Below are positions 35,601 to 46,249 of a DNA stretch of 64,000 bases, piece by piece. The DNA lies in contig JACRIN010000008.1 of the NCBI GenBank assembly GCA_016220085.1, positions 62,001 to 126,000 of the forward strand. Direction: 5' to 3'. The translations under genes and the position numbers were made by a program. This DNA is from Planctomycetota bacterium. Its GTDB lineage: Bacteria; Planctomycetota; UBA1135; GCA-002686595. The notes beneath the pieces are model-generated. The model made no database searches. It had not been told where the DNA came from and saw only the letters and a list, made by a program, of their open reading frames with translations. Position 1 is the first letter of the stretch; the number at the start of each line of letters is the position of its first letter.

Positions 35601-37577
35601 CTAGACGAACATCCACAGGAGGGCGAGCAGCACGGCGCCGGCGCCGATCCAGAGCGCGTAGCTCTTCAGACTGCCGTCCACGAGGAGCTTGAGTCGATTG
35701 CCGGTGGCTGTGGCGAGGCCGCCGGCTCCGTTGACGAGGCCGTCGATCGCGAATTGATCGACGATCACGGCGGTGACGAACGCGACGAGCTTCGAGGGGT
35801 AGACGATCTTCGCGTAGTACTGCGCGTCGATCTTCCAGGCGCCGACGAGGAAGTCGGCGAGCGCCGGACGGTTGCGTTGCACGCTCTCGTCCTGCTCGAC
35901 GCCCTTCACGTAGGTGCGGAAGCCGAAGTGCGCGAACCCGAGCGCGATCGCCGCGCCCAGTCCGAGCAGCGCCCATTCCATCGCATGCGAGAGCTCGTGC
36001 GTGCCGTTCGCGGCGAGCAGCGCGTGGCCCGGCGCGGTCACCGGCTCGAGCCAGTGCTCGAGCACGTGCACGACGTGGAACACCGGCGGCAAGCCGAGCG
36101 CGCCGCCGAGCACCGACAACACCGCGAGCACCGCGAGCGGCACCCACATCAGCGCGGGCGACTCGTGCGGGTGCACGTGGTGGTGGTCGAAGCGCTCCTT
36201 CCCGAAGAAGGTCAGCGCGACCATCCGCCACGTGTAATACGCGGTCACGGCGGCGGTGACGATGCCGATGCCCCAGAGCACGAAGTAGAAGCCGCCGTGC
36301 GCGAACGTGTGCGCGAGGATCTCGTCCTTCGAGAAGAAGCCCGAGAGCAGCGGCAATCCGGACAGCGCCGCCGCGCCCGCCATGAACGTGACGAACGTCT
36401 TCGGCATGTGGCGCCGGAGCCCGCCCATCTTGTGCATGTCCTGTTCGTCGTGCATGCCGTGGATCACGGAGCCCGCGCCGAGGAACAAGAGGCCTTTGAA
36501 GAAGGCGTGCGTCACCAAGTGGAAGATCGCCGCCGCGAACGCGCCCGAGCCGAGGCCCAGGAACATGTAGCCGAGCTGCGAGACGGTCGAGTAGGCGAGC
36601 ACCTTCTTGATGTCGCGCTGGAAGATCGCGCTCGTGCCGCCTACCAACGCCGTCAACGCGCCGATCGTTCCGATCACGGTCAGCACCGTCGGATCGAACG
36701 CGAACACCGGGTTCATCCGGACGACCAGGTACACGCCCGCGGTGACCATCGTCGCCGCGTGGATGAGCGCGCTGACCGGCGTCGGGCCCGCCATCGCGTC
36801 GGGGAGCCACGTGAACAGCGGAATCTGCGCCGACTTGCCCGTGCAGCCGCCGAACAGGCACAGCGCGGCGATGGTCAGCCACCACGCGTTCGCGGGATCG
36901 GCGCTGACGCTCGCGACCGCCGTGTTGATGTCGGACAGATCGAGCGTGCCGAACAGCTTGATCAGGATGAAGGACCCGATCAGGAAGCTCGCGTCGCCGA
37001 CGCGGTTGAAGATGAACGCCTTCTGTCCGGCCTCGGCCGGCCAGCCTTTCTCGTACCAGAAGCCGATCAGCAGGTACGAGCACAGTCCGACGCCTTCCCA
37101 ACCGACGAAGAGTCCGATCAGGGACGAGCTCAGGACCAGCATCAGCATCGAGAACACGAAGAGGTTCAGGAACGCGAAGAACTTCGCGTAGCCCGGATCG
37201 CCCTTCATGTAGCCCGCCGAGTAGACGTGGATCAGGAAGCCGACGCCGGTGACGACCATCAGCATCACCGCCGATAGAGGGTCGACGACGAGCGAGATGT
37301 CGAGCTGCAGCGAGCCGACATGGATCCACGGCCAGACCGCGCTTTCGATCACGCGCGCGTCGGCCGCGAGACCGGCGAGCTGCTTGAACGCCGCGATCGA
37401 GAGCAAGAGCGAGCCGAGGATCGCCGCGCACGCGACGACCGGAGCGAGCCCCGACGGGCCCTTCGCGTTCGCGTCGTGCTTGCGCGCCGCGAGCGTCGCG
37501 AAGTGAATGAGCCCGCAAGCCGCCGCGCCGAACAGCGGGAGCAGCGGGATGAACCAGAGGAGCCAGGTGCCGCCCAT
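35601..37577 (-). CDS. nuoL: NADH-quinone oxidoreductase subunit L
   Basis: 658 residues, the distal antiporter-like subunit with the long lateral helix at the C-terminus. Seen motifs include LVVDPLSAVMLMVVTGVG, FVGWEGVGLCSYLLIGFW, GKSAQIPLFTWLPDAMAGPT, FQRDIKKVLAYSTVSQLGY and HAFFKGLLFLGAGSVIH. These hold the conserved Lys and His residues of the proton route. The His-rich loop FDHHHVHPHES before the late helices is a loop feature and may not be functional. Gene spacing to nuoK is 4 nt. Confidence 0.97.
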   Translation of the reverse strand: MGGTWLLWFIPLLPLFGAAACGLIHFATLAARKHDANAKGPSGLAPVVACAAILGSLLLSIAAFKQLAGLAADARVIESAVWPWIHVGSLQLDISLVVDPLSAVMLMVVTGVGFLIHVYSAGYMKGDPGYAKFFAFLNLFVFSMLMLVLSSSLIGLFVGWEGVGLCSYLLIGFWYEKGWPAEAGQKAFIFNRVGDASFLIGSFILIKLFGTLDLSDINTAVASVSADPANAWWLTIAALCLFGGCTGKSAQIPLFTWLPDAMAGPTPVSALIHAATMVTAGVYLVVRMNPVFAFDPTVLTVIGTIGALTALVGGTSAIFQRDIKKVLAYSTVSQLGYMFLGLGSGAFAAAIFHLVTHAFFKGLLFLGAGSVIHGMHDEQDMHKMGGLRRHMPKTFVTFMAGAAALSGLPLLSGFFSKDEILAHTFAHGGFYFVLWGIGIVTAAVTAYYTWRMVALTFFGKERFDHHHVHPHESPALMWVPLAVLAVLSVLGGALGLPPVFHVVHVLEHWLEPVTAPGHALLAANGTHELSHAMEWALLGLGAAIALGFAHFGFRTYVKGVEQDESVQRNRPALADFLVGAWKIDAQYYAKIVYPSKLVAFVTAVIVDQFAIDGLVNGAGGLATATGNRLKLLVDGSLKSYALWIGAGAVLLALLWMFV

Positions 37578-37581
37578 GGAC

Positions 37582-37902
37582 TCAGCCCTTCATCTCGGAG
37601 AGCGAATCGGCCTCCACCGTCTGCTTGAGACGGAAGAGAGCGATGATCAGCGCGAGACCGACCGCCGCTTCGCACGCGGCGACCAGGATCACGAAGATCG
37701 AGAAGACCGCGCCGTCGAGGTTGGCGACTTGCGCGGTCGAATGCTGACGACTCGCAGCGAGGAACGTCAGGTTGGCGGCGTTGAGCATCAGCTCGATGCA
37801 CATCAACACGATGATCACGTTGCGGCGGATCAGGAAGCCCAGCACGCCGATGGCGAAGAGCCCGGCGGCGAGGAACAAGAGGTGTTCGCTCGGCACGTTC
37901 AT
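37582..37902 (-). CDS. nuoK: NADH-quinone oxidoreductase subunit K
   Basis: 106 residues, three membrane helices. The conserved acidic positions are present in IVLMCIELMLNAANL and in VAACEAAVGLALIIALFR. These Glu residues belong to the hydrophilic axis of complex I. The start overlaps the nuoJ stop by 4 nt (ATGA). Length is the usual one. Confidence 0.97.
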   Translation of the reverse strand: MNVPSEHLLFLAAGLFAIGVLGFLIRRNVIIVLMCIELMLNAANLTFLAASRQHSTAQVANLDGAVFSIFVILVAACEAAVGLALIIALFRLKQTVEADSLSEMKG

Positions 37903-38438
37903 GCGCGGCCTCCGTCCTTCAGACCGCGACGCTGACGCTTCGCCAGGGCGATCACCGCGACGATCGTCGCGAGCAGGAGGATCGACGCGGCCTCGAACGC
38001 GAGCGAGTAGCGACCGAAGAGCTCGGTCGCGATCGCCTCGAGCCCGTCGAGGCCCGTGCCCGGCTCGACGCGGACCGGCTGGAACGCCGCGCGGCTCGCC
38101 GCGGCGAGTCCGACGACGCCCATGCCGACCGCGATCACCGCGCCGATGCGCGCGGAGGTGCTGTCGAGGAACGAGTTCGACCGCTCCGCGATCGCGCCCA
38201 TCTCGCCCAAGTTGAGCAACATGATCACGAACAGGAACAGCACGAGGATCGCGCCCGCGTAGACCAAGATCTGCGCGGCGGCCAGGAACTGGAATCCCGC
38301 CAACAAGTAGATGATGGCGAGACAGAAGAAGCTGCCCAGGAGCGAGAGCACGCTCATCATCGGGCTCTTGGCGAGTACCACGCCGAGACCGAAGAGGAGC
38401 GCGGCCGCGCTCAGGACGTAGAAGAGGATTTCCGCCAC
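37899..38438 (-). CDS. nuoJ: NADH-quinone oxidoreductase subunit J
   Basis: 179 residues from a GTG at 38438, which starts inside the end of nuoI (28-nt overlap). No ATG is present near, and the first helix begins directly after this codon (MAEILFYVLSAAALLFGLGVV from GTG). Five membrane helices are expected; the conserved helix 3 region reads AGAILVLFLFVIMLLNLGE. NuoJ carries the flexible pi-bulge helix of complex I. The C-terminal tail is short and basic. Confidence 0.93.
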   Translation of the reverse strand: MAEILFYVLSAAALLFGLGVVLAKSPMMSVLSLLGSFFCLAIIYLLAGFQFLAAAQILVYAGAILVLFLFVIMLLNLGEMGAIAERSNSFLDSTSARIGAVIAVGMGVVGLAAASRAAFQPVRVEPGTGLDGLEAIATELFGRYSLAFEAASILLLATIVAVIALAKRQRRGLKDGGRA

Positions 38439-38932
38439 CGGTTGTTCAGCCTGTAGACGTAGTCGATGCGCTTCTGCAGCGCGGACTTGGGACGCTTGAG
38501 CTTCTCGAGGTCGTAGATCAACGCAGCTCGCGAGTAGTCGGCGAGCTCCAACTCGTCGCTCATGAAGATCGCATCCTTCGGGCAGGCCTCTTCGCAGAAG
38601 CCGCAGAGGATGCAACGCAGCATGTCGATCTCGAACTTCTTCGGCTCGCGCTCGATCGGACGATCGGTCTCGCCGCCGTCGATCGTGATCGCGTAGGCCG
38701 GGCAGGCGATCTCGCACATGCCGCACGAGACGCACGCGATGTTGCCGTCGTCCTTGACGACGAGGCGCGGCTGACCGCGCGTCACTTCGTTCTTCGGCAG
38801 AGGCTCTTCGGGATACTGCCGGGTGATCGGCTTCTCGAAGAGCTTGCGGAAGGTGATCGAGAGACCACGCGCGATCTCGGGCAGGTACAGCCGCTCGCGG
38901 AGCGACAGTTCCTTGCGTCGGACGATGACCAT
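38411..38932 (-). CDS. nuoI: NADH-quinone oxidoreductase subunit I (2x 4Fe-4S)
   Basis: 173 residues with two ferredoxin-type CxxCxxCxxxCP motifs at C67-C77 (CVSCGMCEIACP) and C107-C117 (CILCGFCEEACP). These hold clusters N6a and N6b, which pass electrons toward NuoB. The N-terminal helix (LYLPEIARGLSITFRKLF) docks on the membrane, and the C-terminal region YDLEKLKRPKSALQKRIDYV is the usual NuoI tail. The stop at 38411 lies inside the nuoJ start region, giving the longest overlap in the operon. Confidence 0.97.
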   Translation of the reverse strand: MVIVRRKELSLRERLYLPEIARGLSITFRKLFEKPITRQYPEEPLPKNEVTRGQPRLVVKDDGNIACVSCGMCEIACPAYAITIDGGETDRPIEREPKKFEIDMLRCILCGFCEEACPKDAIFMSDELELADYSRAALIYDLEKLKRPKSALQKRIDYVYRLNNRWRKSSSTS

Positions 38933-38935
38933 GGA

Positions 38936-39994
38936 TCAGGACGCTCCGTTCACGAGGCCGTTCCAGAGGCTCTTCAGCTGCGGCGCGAACGAAATCACCG
39001 CGCCGGTGATGAACAGGTGGACGAGCGCGATCGGCAGCATGACCTTCCAACCGAGGTTCATCAGCTGGTCGAAGCGGAAGCGCGGCAAGGTCCAGCGCAC
39101 CCAGAGGAAGAAGAACAGGAAGCAGGTCACCTTCGCGCAGAACGCGAGGATGCCGAGCGTCCAGTGCGCCTCGGGCATGAACGGCACCGAGAAGCCGCCG
39201 AACCACAGGGCGACGGCGACCGAGCTCATCACGACCATCGCGCAGTACTCGCCGAGCGCGAAGAGCGCGAAACGCATCGCGCTGTACTCGGTGTGGAAAC
39301 CGCTGACGAGCTCGGGCTCGCACTCCGCGAAGTCGAACGGATGCCGGTTGGTCTCGGCGAACGCCGCGATCAGGAACAGCAGGAACGCGACCGGTTGGTA
39401 GAGGATGTTCCACTCGCCGAGCGTCTTTTGCTGCATCACGACCTCGCGCAGGTCGAGCGAGCCCGAGATCGCGACCACCGAGAGGATCGCGAGGATCATC
39501 GAGAGCTCGTAGCTGACCATCTGCGCCGACGCGCGCAGTCCGCCGAGCAGCGAGTACTTCGAGTTCGACGCCCAACCGCCGACGATCACGCCGTACACGG
39601 ACAGGCCGCCGATCGCGAGGATGTACATCAGCCCGATGTCGAGGTCGACGATCGAGAACGGCGTCGTCACGCCGAAGAGCGTCACGTCCGGCCCGAACGG
39701 GATCACCGCGACCGTCAACATCGCGGGCCCCGCCGCGAGCGCGGGCGCGAAGCGGAACATCCACTTGTTCGCGCCGTCGGGGACGAGCGACTCCTTGAAG
39801 ATGAACTTCACGCCGTCGGCGAGCGGTTGCAACAGGCCTTGCGGACCGACGCGGGTCGGACCGTGGCGGTACTGCATCCACGCCGAGACCTTGCGCTCGG
39901 CGAGAGTCGTGATCGCCGCGACGCCGACCATGCCGAGGAAGATGACGTGGACCTTCACGATCCACACCACGATCTCCAGAAGCTCGGGGCTCAT
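38936..39994 (-). CDS. nuoH: NADH-quinone oxidoreductase subunit H
   Basis: 352 residues, about eight helices. NuoH forms the quinone chamber with NuoB and NuoD. Clear family segments are LAERKVSAWMQYRHGPTRVG, GLLQPLADGVKFIFKE, AETNRHPFDFAECEPELVSG and WVRWTLPRFRFDQLM. The start at 39994 overlaps the nuoG stop by 4 nt. No unusual feature is seen. Confidence 0.97.
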   Translation of the reverse strand: MSPELLEIVVWIVKVHVIFLGMVGVAAITTLAERKVSAWMQYRHGPTRVGPQGLLQPLADGVKFIFKESLVPDGANKWMFRFAPALAAGPAMLTVAVIPFGPDVTLFGVTTPFSIVDLDIGLMYILAIGGLSVYGVIVGGWASNSKYSLLGGLRASAQMVSYELSMILAILSVVAISGSLDLREVVMQQKTLGEWNILYQPVAFLLFLIAAFAETNRHPFDFAECEPELVSGFHTEYSAMRFALFALGEYCAMVVMSSVAVALWFGGFSVPFMPEAHWTLGILAFCAKVTCFLFFFLWVRWTLPRFRFDQLMNLGWKVMLPIALVHLFITGAVISFAPQLKSLWNGLVNGAS

Positions 39995-41436
39995 GCCTTG
40001 GCTCCGGCGGGGGAAACGAGCTCGCTGAGTCGCTTCAAGTTCAGGTCGAGCGCGCGCACGCCCCGCGGCGCGCTGCGCGCGATCGTCAACCGGCCGGCAC
40101 GGCCTTCGACGTTAGTCCAGTGGCCGTCCTTTTCGACGTGCACCGGCACGCCGATGCACGCGTCGAGCGCGGGCGCGTCGACGCAGTGGGTGTCGAAGAG
40201 CACGGCCCGCGTTCCGGTCAGCGCCGCGACGCGTTCGGCGCCGAGGAGCTCGACCACGCGCTCGCCCGCGAGCACCACGGCACCCGCACCGGCGAGCGCG
40301 CCCGCGACATCGGCCGCGGCGAGGCCCGCGAAGCCGAGGTCGGTGAGTCCGCGTCGATTGGGGCACGGATCGCCGGTGTGCAGGAAGTCGTCCTTCAGCG
40401 CGTTCGGCGCCGGAGAGACGAAGCAGGTCTTCGCGCCGAGCCGAGCTGCGAGCGCCTTGGCTGCGGCCGCTTCCTCGTTGGTCGAGAACGGCGACAGCAC
40501 GACGGCGACGTTCGACTTGCCGCGCAGCGTGTTCGCCGCGGCGGAGAGCGCTGCGTCGAGGTCGCACGCTTCGAGGCCTTCCGCGGTGCGCCGCAGCGCG
40601 ACGGCGCGATCGGCGGCGTTGACATGCGAGAACGCGAAGCGTCCGGTGTCGCACATCCACCACTGGTTGACCTTGGGATTGAAGCGCGGGCGGAAGCGCT
40701 TGGTGTCGCCGCCGCGCAGGACTTCAGCGGTCACCGAGCAGCCGCGCGAGCACTCCGCGCAGGTCGACAGGTGCTTCGAGAGGTTCCAGACGCGCGCTTG
40801 GAAGCGGAAGCGCGTCAAGGTCAGCGCGCCGACCGGGCAGATGTCCGCGATGTTGCCCTGGTAGTTGCCCTTCAGCGGCTTGTCCAGGAACGTCGAGATC
40901 ACCGACCGCGAGCCGAGGTCCGCGACCGTGAGCTGCGGTTTCTTGGTGACGTCCTCGAAGAAGCGCACGCAGCGCGAGCACAGGATGCAGCGCTCTTCGT
41001 CGAGGACGATCACGTCCCCGAGCGACTTGCGCTTCTCGAGCTTGCGCCGCGGCTCGTGCGTGCGGCCCTTGGTCTGGCCTTCGGCGAACGAGTAGTCCTG
41101 GAGGTCGCACTCGCCGGCCTTGTCGCAGATCGGGCAGTCGAGCGGGTGGTTCTTCAGCAGGAACTCGAGGCACTCGCGGCGCACGTCGTGCGCTTTCGGC
41201 GAGTCCGTGTTGACGACCATGCCCTCCGCGACCGGCGTGCGGCAGGACGCGACGACGCGCGCGGGCGCGTCCCCCTGCTTGACCTCGACTTGGCAGATGC
41301 GGCAACTGCCGACCGGGCGCAGGCCCGGGTGGTAGCAGTACATCGGCACGTCGATCCCGTTCTCGTGGCAAGCGGCGATCAGCGGCTTCTTCGGATCCGC
41401 GTCGATCTCGCGGCCGTTGACAGTGATCTTGGTCAC
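39991..41436 (-). CDS. nuoG: Short NADH-quinone oxidoreductase subunit G
   Basis: 481 residues from a GTG at 41436, markedly shorter than many NuoG proteins (E. coli about 900). The iron-sulfur part is complete: the 2Fe-2S ligands C34, C45, C48 and C65, the His-ligated N5 motif HPLDCPICDKAGEC, and the N4-type motifs ERCILCSRC and DICPVGALT. A further CAECSRGCS cluster near 225 marks the entry to the molybdopterin-like domain. That last domain is cut down to about 230 residues, and no cofactor-binding features are obvious in it. The protein routes electrons through complex I. The reduction affects only the non-catalytic domain. Confidence 0.92.
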   Translation of the reverse strand: MTKITVNGREIDADPKKPLIAACHENGIDVPMYCYHPGLRPVGSCRICQVEVKQGDAPARVVASCRTPVAEGMVVNTDSPKAHDVRRECLEFLLKNHPLDCPICDKAGECDLQDYSFAEGQTKGRTHEPRRKLEKRKSLGDVIVLDEERCILCSRCVRFFEDVTKKPQLTVADLGSRSVISTFLDKPLKGNYQGNIADICPVGALTLTRFRFQARVWNLSKHLSTCAECSRGCSVTAEVLRGGDTKRFRPRFNPKVNQWWMCDTGRFAFSHVNAADRAVALRRTAEGLEACDLDAALSAAANTLRGKSNVAVVLSPFSTNEEAAAAKALAARLGAKTCFVSPAPNALKDDFLHTGDPCPNRRGLTDLGFAGLAAADVAGALAGAGAVVLAGERVVELLGAERVAALTGTRAVLFDTHCVDAPALDACIGVPVHVEKDGHWTNVEGRAGRLTIARSAPRGVRALDLNLKRLSELVSPAGAKA

Positions 41437-41448
41437 CTGGGGTGGCTC

Positions 41449-42758
<1,310 letters not shown>

Positions 42759-42762
<4 letters not shown>

Positions 42763-43229
42763 GCGAGGCCTCCGAGGAGCTTGTCCACCTTCTCGGTGGT
42801 GAGGTCTTCGTGATAGACGCCGTCGAGGTCGATCATCGGCGCGTTCGCGCACGCGCCCTGGCACTCGACCGGCCACACGGTGAACTTGCCGTCGGCGGAG
42901 GTGCCGTACGGCTTGGTGCCCGTCTTCTTGCAGACGTGCTCCATGAGCTCTGTCGCACCGCGCAGCTCGCACGAGATGTTGTGGCACACGCTGATCACGT
43001 GCTTGCCCGGCGGCGTCAGGCGGAACATCGGGTAGAAGCTCGCCACGCCGTAGACCTCGACGGGCTCGAGCCCGAAGTACTCGGCCAGCGCCTCCATCGT
43101 GTCCGGAGAGACCCAGCCGCCGAGTTCTTCTTGGCAGCGGTGCAGCGCGGGAATCAAGCCGGCGCGCTTCTCCGGGTAGTGCGTGACGAGTTCGTCGAAC
43201 TCTTGAATCAGTTTCGCGGGGAGAGCCAT
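42759..43229 (-). CDS. nuoE: NADH-quinone oxidoreductase subunit E
   Basis: 156 residues, thioredoxin-like fold carrying the 2Fe-2S cluster N1a. The ligand motifs are SVCHNISCELRG and VECQGACANAP, giving four Cys residues in the usual spacing. The N-terminal region has LIPALHRCQEELGGWVSPDT. The start shares one base with the nuoD stop (TGATG), so translation is probably coupled. Confidence 0.97.
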
Positions 43230-44461
43230 CAGCGATCCACCTCACCCATGACGAAGTCGAGACCACCGATGATCGCGACCATGTCCGACAACAAGCGACC
43301 TCTGCCGAGCACCGGCACCGCTTGCACGTTCATCAATCCGGGCGCGCGGATGTGGCAGCGCACCGGTTTCGAAGAGCCGTCGCTCACGAGATAGAAGCCG
43401 AGCTCGCCCTTCGACGATTCGACCGCGTGGTACGCCTCGCCCTTCGGCAAGCGCAGGTCCGACACGATCTTGAACTGGGCGATCAGCTCCTCCATCGACG
43501 AGTGCACGTCGCCCTTCGGCGGCAGAACGTAACGTCGATCCTCGGTGAGCACGTCCGCGCCCTTCGACTTCTTCAGGCGCTCGAGGGCTTGCGTGCAAAG
43601 CCGCAGCGACTGGCGCATCTCTTCCATCCGGACGAGATAGCGGTCGTACGCGTCGCCGACGGTGCCCACCGGCACGTCGAAGTCGTACGTCTCGTAGCCC
43701 GAGTACGGTTGCGCCTTGCGCAGGTCGTAGGCGAGGCCCGAGCCGCGCAGGTTCGGACCGGAGAGCGACAATCGCTTCGCGTCCTCGACCGAGATCACGC
43801 CGACGCCGCGATTGCGGTCGTGCCAGATGCGATTGGCGGTCAAGAGCTTCTCGATCTCGTCGAGTCGAGCCGGCGCGGTGCGGAGGAACTCCGCGACCAT
43901 GCCCTCGACGTTCTCGTCGACGTCCGCGTACACGCCGCCGATGCGCACGTACGTGTTGTTCATCCGGTGTCCGGTGTACGCGTCGAGGATCGAGTAGAGC
44001 TCCTCGCGCAGCCGGAACGAGTAGAAGAAGATCGTCACCGCGCCGAGGTCGATCGACGTCGTGCCGATGTAGATCAAGTGCGCCATTACGCGCGAGAGCT
44101 CCATCAGGAGCACGCGCACTTCTTGGCCGCGCTGCGGCACCTGGATCCCGGCCAGCTTCTCGCACGCCAGCGCGTAGCCGACGTTGTTGAGCAGCGGCTG
44201 CACGTAGTCGAGGCGATCGGTGTGGGGGAAGAACTTGTGCCAACCGAGGCTTTCGCAGGTCTTCTCCTTGCCGCGGTGCAGATACCCGACGATCGGATCG
44301 ATCGACGTCACCGTTTCGCCGTCGAGCTCGATCGCGAGCCGCAACACGCCGTGGGTCGCAGGGTGCTGCGGACCCATGTTGACCTTCATCGGCGCGCCGT
44401 GCACGGGATCGTCGTGATCCGGCGCGTGGTGCATGTACTCGAAGACTTGCTTGGTGGTCAT
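43229..44461 (-). CDS. nuoD: NADH-quinone oxidoreductase subunit D
   Basis: 410 residues starting at ATG 44461, which overlaps the nuoC stop by 4 nt. Typical NuoD segments are NMGPQHPATHGVLRLAIELDGE read in pieces, GYLHRGKEKTCESL, the loop with ELSRVMAHLIYIGTTSIDLGA, and the C-terminal PGLMNVQAVPVLGRGRLLSD. It shapes the quinone site. It is separate from NuoC, unlike the NuoCD fusion of enterobacteria. Confidence 0.97.
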   Translation of the reverse strand: MTTKQVFEYMHHAPDHDDPVHGAPMKVNMGPQHPATHGVLRLAIELDGETVTSIDPIVGYLHRGKEKTCESLGWHKFFPHTDRLDYVQPLLNNVGYALACEKLAGIQVPQRGQEVRVLLMELSRVMAHLIYIGTTSIDLGAVTIFFYSFRLREELYSILDAYTGHRMNNTYVRIGGVYADVDENVEGMVAEFLRTAPARLDEIEKLLTANRIWHDRNRGVGVISVEDAKRLSLSGPNLRGSGLAYDLRKAQPYSGYETYDFDVPVGTVGDAYDRYLVRMEEMRQSLRLCTQALERLKKSKGADVLTEDRRYVLPPKGDVHSSMEELIAQFKIVSDLRLPKGEAYHAVESSKGELGFYLVSDGSSKPVRCHIRAPGLMNVQAVPVLGRGRLLSDMVAIIGGLDFVMGEVDR

Positions 44462-44976
44462 GCGTTGGGTTGCCAGCCTTCGCGGCGCTTCTTGTCCCAC
44501 TCGCGATAGAGGCGATCGGGCTCGATGCCTGCGTGGGGGAAGTCCTTGCGCAACGGATGGTGTAGATAGCCGTCGGGCATCAGCAGACGCCGCAGGTCCG
44601 GGTGTCCGTCGAACCGGACCCCGAACATGTCGAAGCACTCGCGCTCGCTGAAGCTCGCGCCCGGCCACTGCGGCGTACACGTCGGCACGTGCGCATCGGC
44701 TTCGGCGAGCGAGCACTTCACGCGCACGCGGTCGTTGTGGTCGTAGGACAGGAACTGCCAGACCATCTCGAAGCGCGGTTCCGCGGGGAAGTGGTCGACC
44801 GCGGTCACCAGGGTGTTCTGATCGAAGCCCGCGCGATCGGAGAGACGCGCGAAGAGCTCGCCGAGCACCGCGCGCTCGACTCGCAGGGTCAACATCCCGT
44901 CGCGCGCGTCGATCGTGTCGAAGGCGACGCCTTCGAGCGCCTTGACGACGCGCTCTCGCGTTTGCGGAGCGGTCAC
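44458..44976 (-). CDS. nuoC: NADH-quinone oxidoreductase subunit C
   Basis: 172 residues. The conserved 30-kDa subunit signature is [22 protein letters not shown] read in pieces, followed by [10 protein letters not shown]. It supports NuoD at the quinone module and carries no cofactor. It overlaps nuoB by 4 nt and nuoD by 4 nt. The length is typical for a stand-alone NuoC. Confidence 0.95.
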   Translation of the reverse strand: MTAPQTRERVVKALEGVAFDTIDARDGMLTLRVERAVLGELFARLSDRAGFDQNTLVTAVDHFPAEPRFEMVWQFLSYDHNDRVRVKCSLAEADAHVPTCTPQWPGASFSERECFDMFGVRFDGHPDLRRLLMPDGYLHHPLRKDFPHAGIEPDRLYREWDKKRREGWQPNA

Positions 44977-45593
44977 TTCTGGAGCTCCTCGAGCTTGGCC
45001 TTGGGGTCGTGCGGATGCAGGTCGAGGCTCGAGCGCGCGATCCCCGCGTTCGGCTGCTTGAACGCCTCACCGGTGCCGATGTCGGGCTTGTTTTCCGGGC
45101 CCTTCAGGAGCCGACGCAGCGGATCCTCGCGCTCGATCTTCTTCTGGAGCTTGATGATCGCGTCGATCACCGCATCCGGCCGCGGCGGGCAGCCCGGGAC
45201 GTAGACGTCGACCGGCAGGATCGAGTCGACGCCTTGCACGACCGCGTACGAGTCGTACATGCCGCCGGAGCTCGAGCACACGCCCATCGCGATGACCCAC
45301 TTCGGGTCAGGCATCTGGTCGTAGATCGTGCGGACCGCTTCCGCCATCTTCCACGTCATCGTGCCGGCGACGACCAGCAGGTCGCACTGCCGCGGCGAGA
45401 AGCGCGCCGCCTCCGCGCCGAAGCGCGCGAGGTCGAACTTCGGCCCGATCATCGCCATGAGCTCGATGCCGCAGCACGACAGCCCGAGCGGCATCGGCCA
45501 CAACGAATTCTTGCGGCCCCAATTGATCAGCTCGTCGACGCGCGTCGCGAGGAAGCCGACGCCTTCGCCTTCGACCGGTTTCAGCGATCCCAA
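44973..45593 (-). CDS. nuoB: NADH-quinone oxidoreductase subunit B
   Basis: 206 residues. The start is a TTG at 45593, chosen because a GGGAGG ribosome site lies about 7 nt upstream and no ATG fits; it overlaps the last 13 nt of nuoA. The four ligands of cluster N2 are visible: C40 and C41 in [13 protein letters not shown], one in [19 protein letters not shown], and one in [14 protein letters not shown]. The C-terminus is extended by about 40 residues ([15 protein letters not shown] at the end), which is common. Confidence 0.95.
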   Translation of the reverse strand: MGSLKPVEGEGVGFLATRVDELINWGRKNSLWPMPLGLSCCGIELMAMIGPKFDLARFGAEAARFSPRQCDLLVVAGTMTWKMAEAVRTIYDQMPDPKWVIAMGVCSSSGGMYDSYAVVQGVDSILPVDVYVPGCPPRPDAVIDAIIKLQKKIEREDPLRRLLKGPENKPDIGTGEAFKQPNAGIARSSLDLHPHDPKAKLEELQK

Positions 45594-45955
45594 TCGAGAC
45601 CTCCCTTGCGCCACACGTAGGCGAGTCCGGCGCCGAGCACGACCACGAACAACACGACCTCGGCGAAGACGATCGCGCCGACTCCGGCGGCGGTGAAGGA
45701 CTTCGCGGCGACCGCCCAGGGGATCAGGAAGATCGACTCGACGTCGAAGAGGATGAACAGCACCGCCACCAGATAGAAGTGGATCGAGAGGCGGATGCGC
45801 GCGTCGCCCTGCGGCGCCATGCCGCACTCGTACGCCTTCCCCTTGTCGATGCTGCGGCGTTTGCCGCCGAGGATGTCGCTGGCGAAGATGTTCACCACCG
45901 CGAACCCCACGACCACCAACACGAGGATGATCAGCGGAGCGTAGTCTCTGAGCAT
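45581..45955 (-). CDS. nuoA: NADH-quinone oxidoreductase subunit A
   Basis: 124 residues from ATG 45955, where the first membrane helix starts ([17 protein letters not shown]). Three helices are expected. The conserved loop has [21 protein letters not shown] in pieces and the helix [15 protein letters not shown]. It is the first gene of the 14-gene operon. The longer frame to 46093 adds a basic, non-membrane tail and was rejected. Confidence 0.95.
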   Translation of the reverse strand: MLRDYAPLIILVLVVVGFAVVNIFASDILGGKRRSIDKGKAYECGMAPQGDARIRLSIHFYLVAVLFILFDVESIFLIPWAVAAKSFTAAGVGAIVFAEVVLFVVVLGAGLAYVWRKGGLDWDR

Positions 45956-46249
45956 GGGTGGGACGGCCGCGCGGGTCGTCGGCTGGGGGGCCTTTCGGGT
46001 CTCGGCGGGCAGGTCATGGCGCGCCGCGGAGCCCTGGGGAAAAGACGCGGGAGTGTAGCCATGCCGAGGGGTGAGAAGAAGCACTCGGCGCACGCCTCGC
46101 TCTCCTTACAGAGGTGCCCGTCGCCGCTCGGACGGCGTGCGCGCGCGTCCGGGGCGGTCGGGCTCTTCGGCGGCTCCTCGAACTGCGCCGTCGTTGTCGT
46201 CGATCTGCGAACAAGGACGTAATCGACTGTCCGAAACGGCTTACGGAGC
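45956..46249. other. nuo operon leader region (294 bp)
   Basis: This segment lies between the nuoA start and the stop of the upstream minus-strand VWA gene. It should contain the nuo promoter. I see no strong -35/-10 pair, no gene and no long inverted repeat. Confidence 0.4.

Noticed and set aside
45956-46093. N-terminal extension of NuoA to 46093
   Set aside because: The extra 46 residues are basic and non-membrane, unlike any NuoA. The ATG at 45955 begins the first helix in the expected place.
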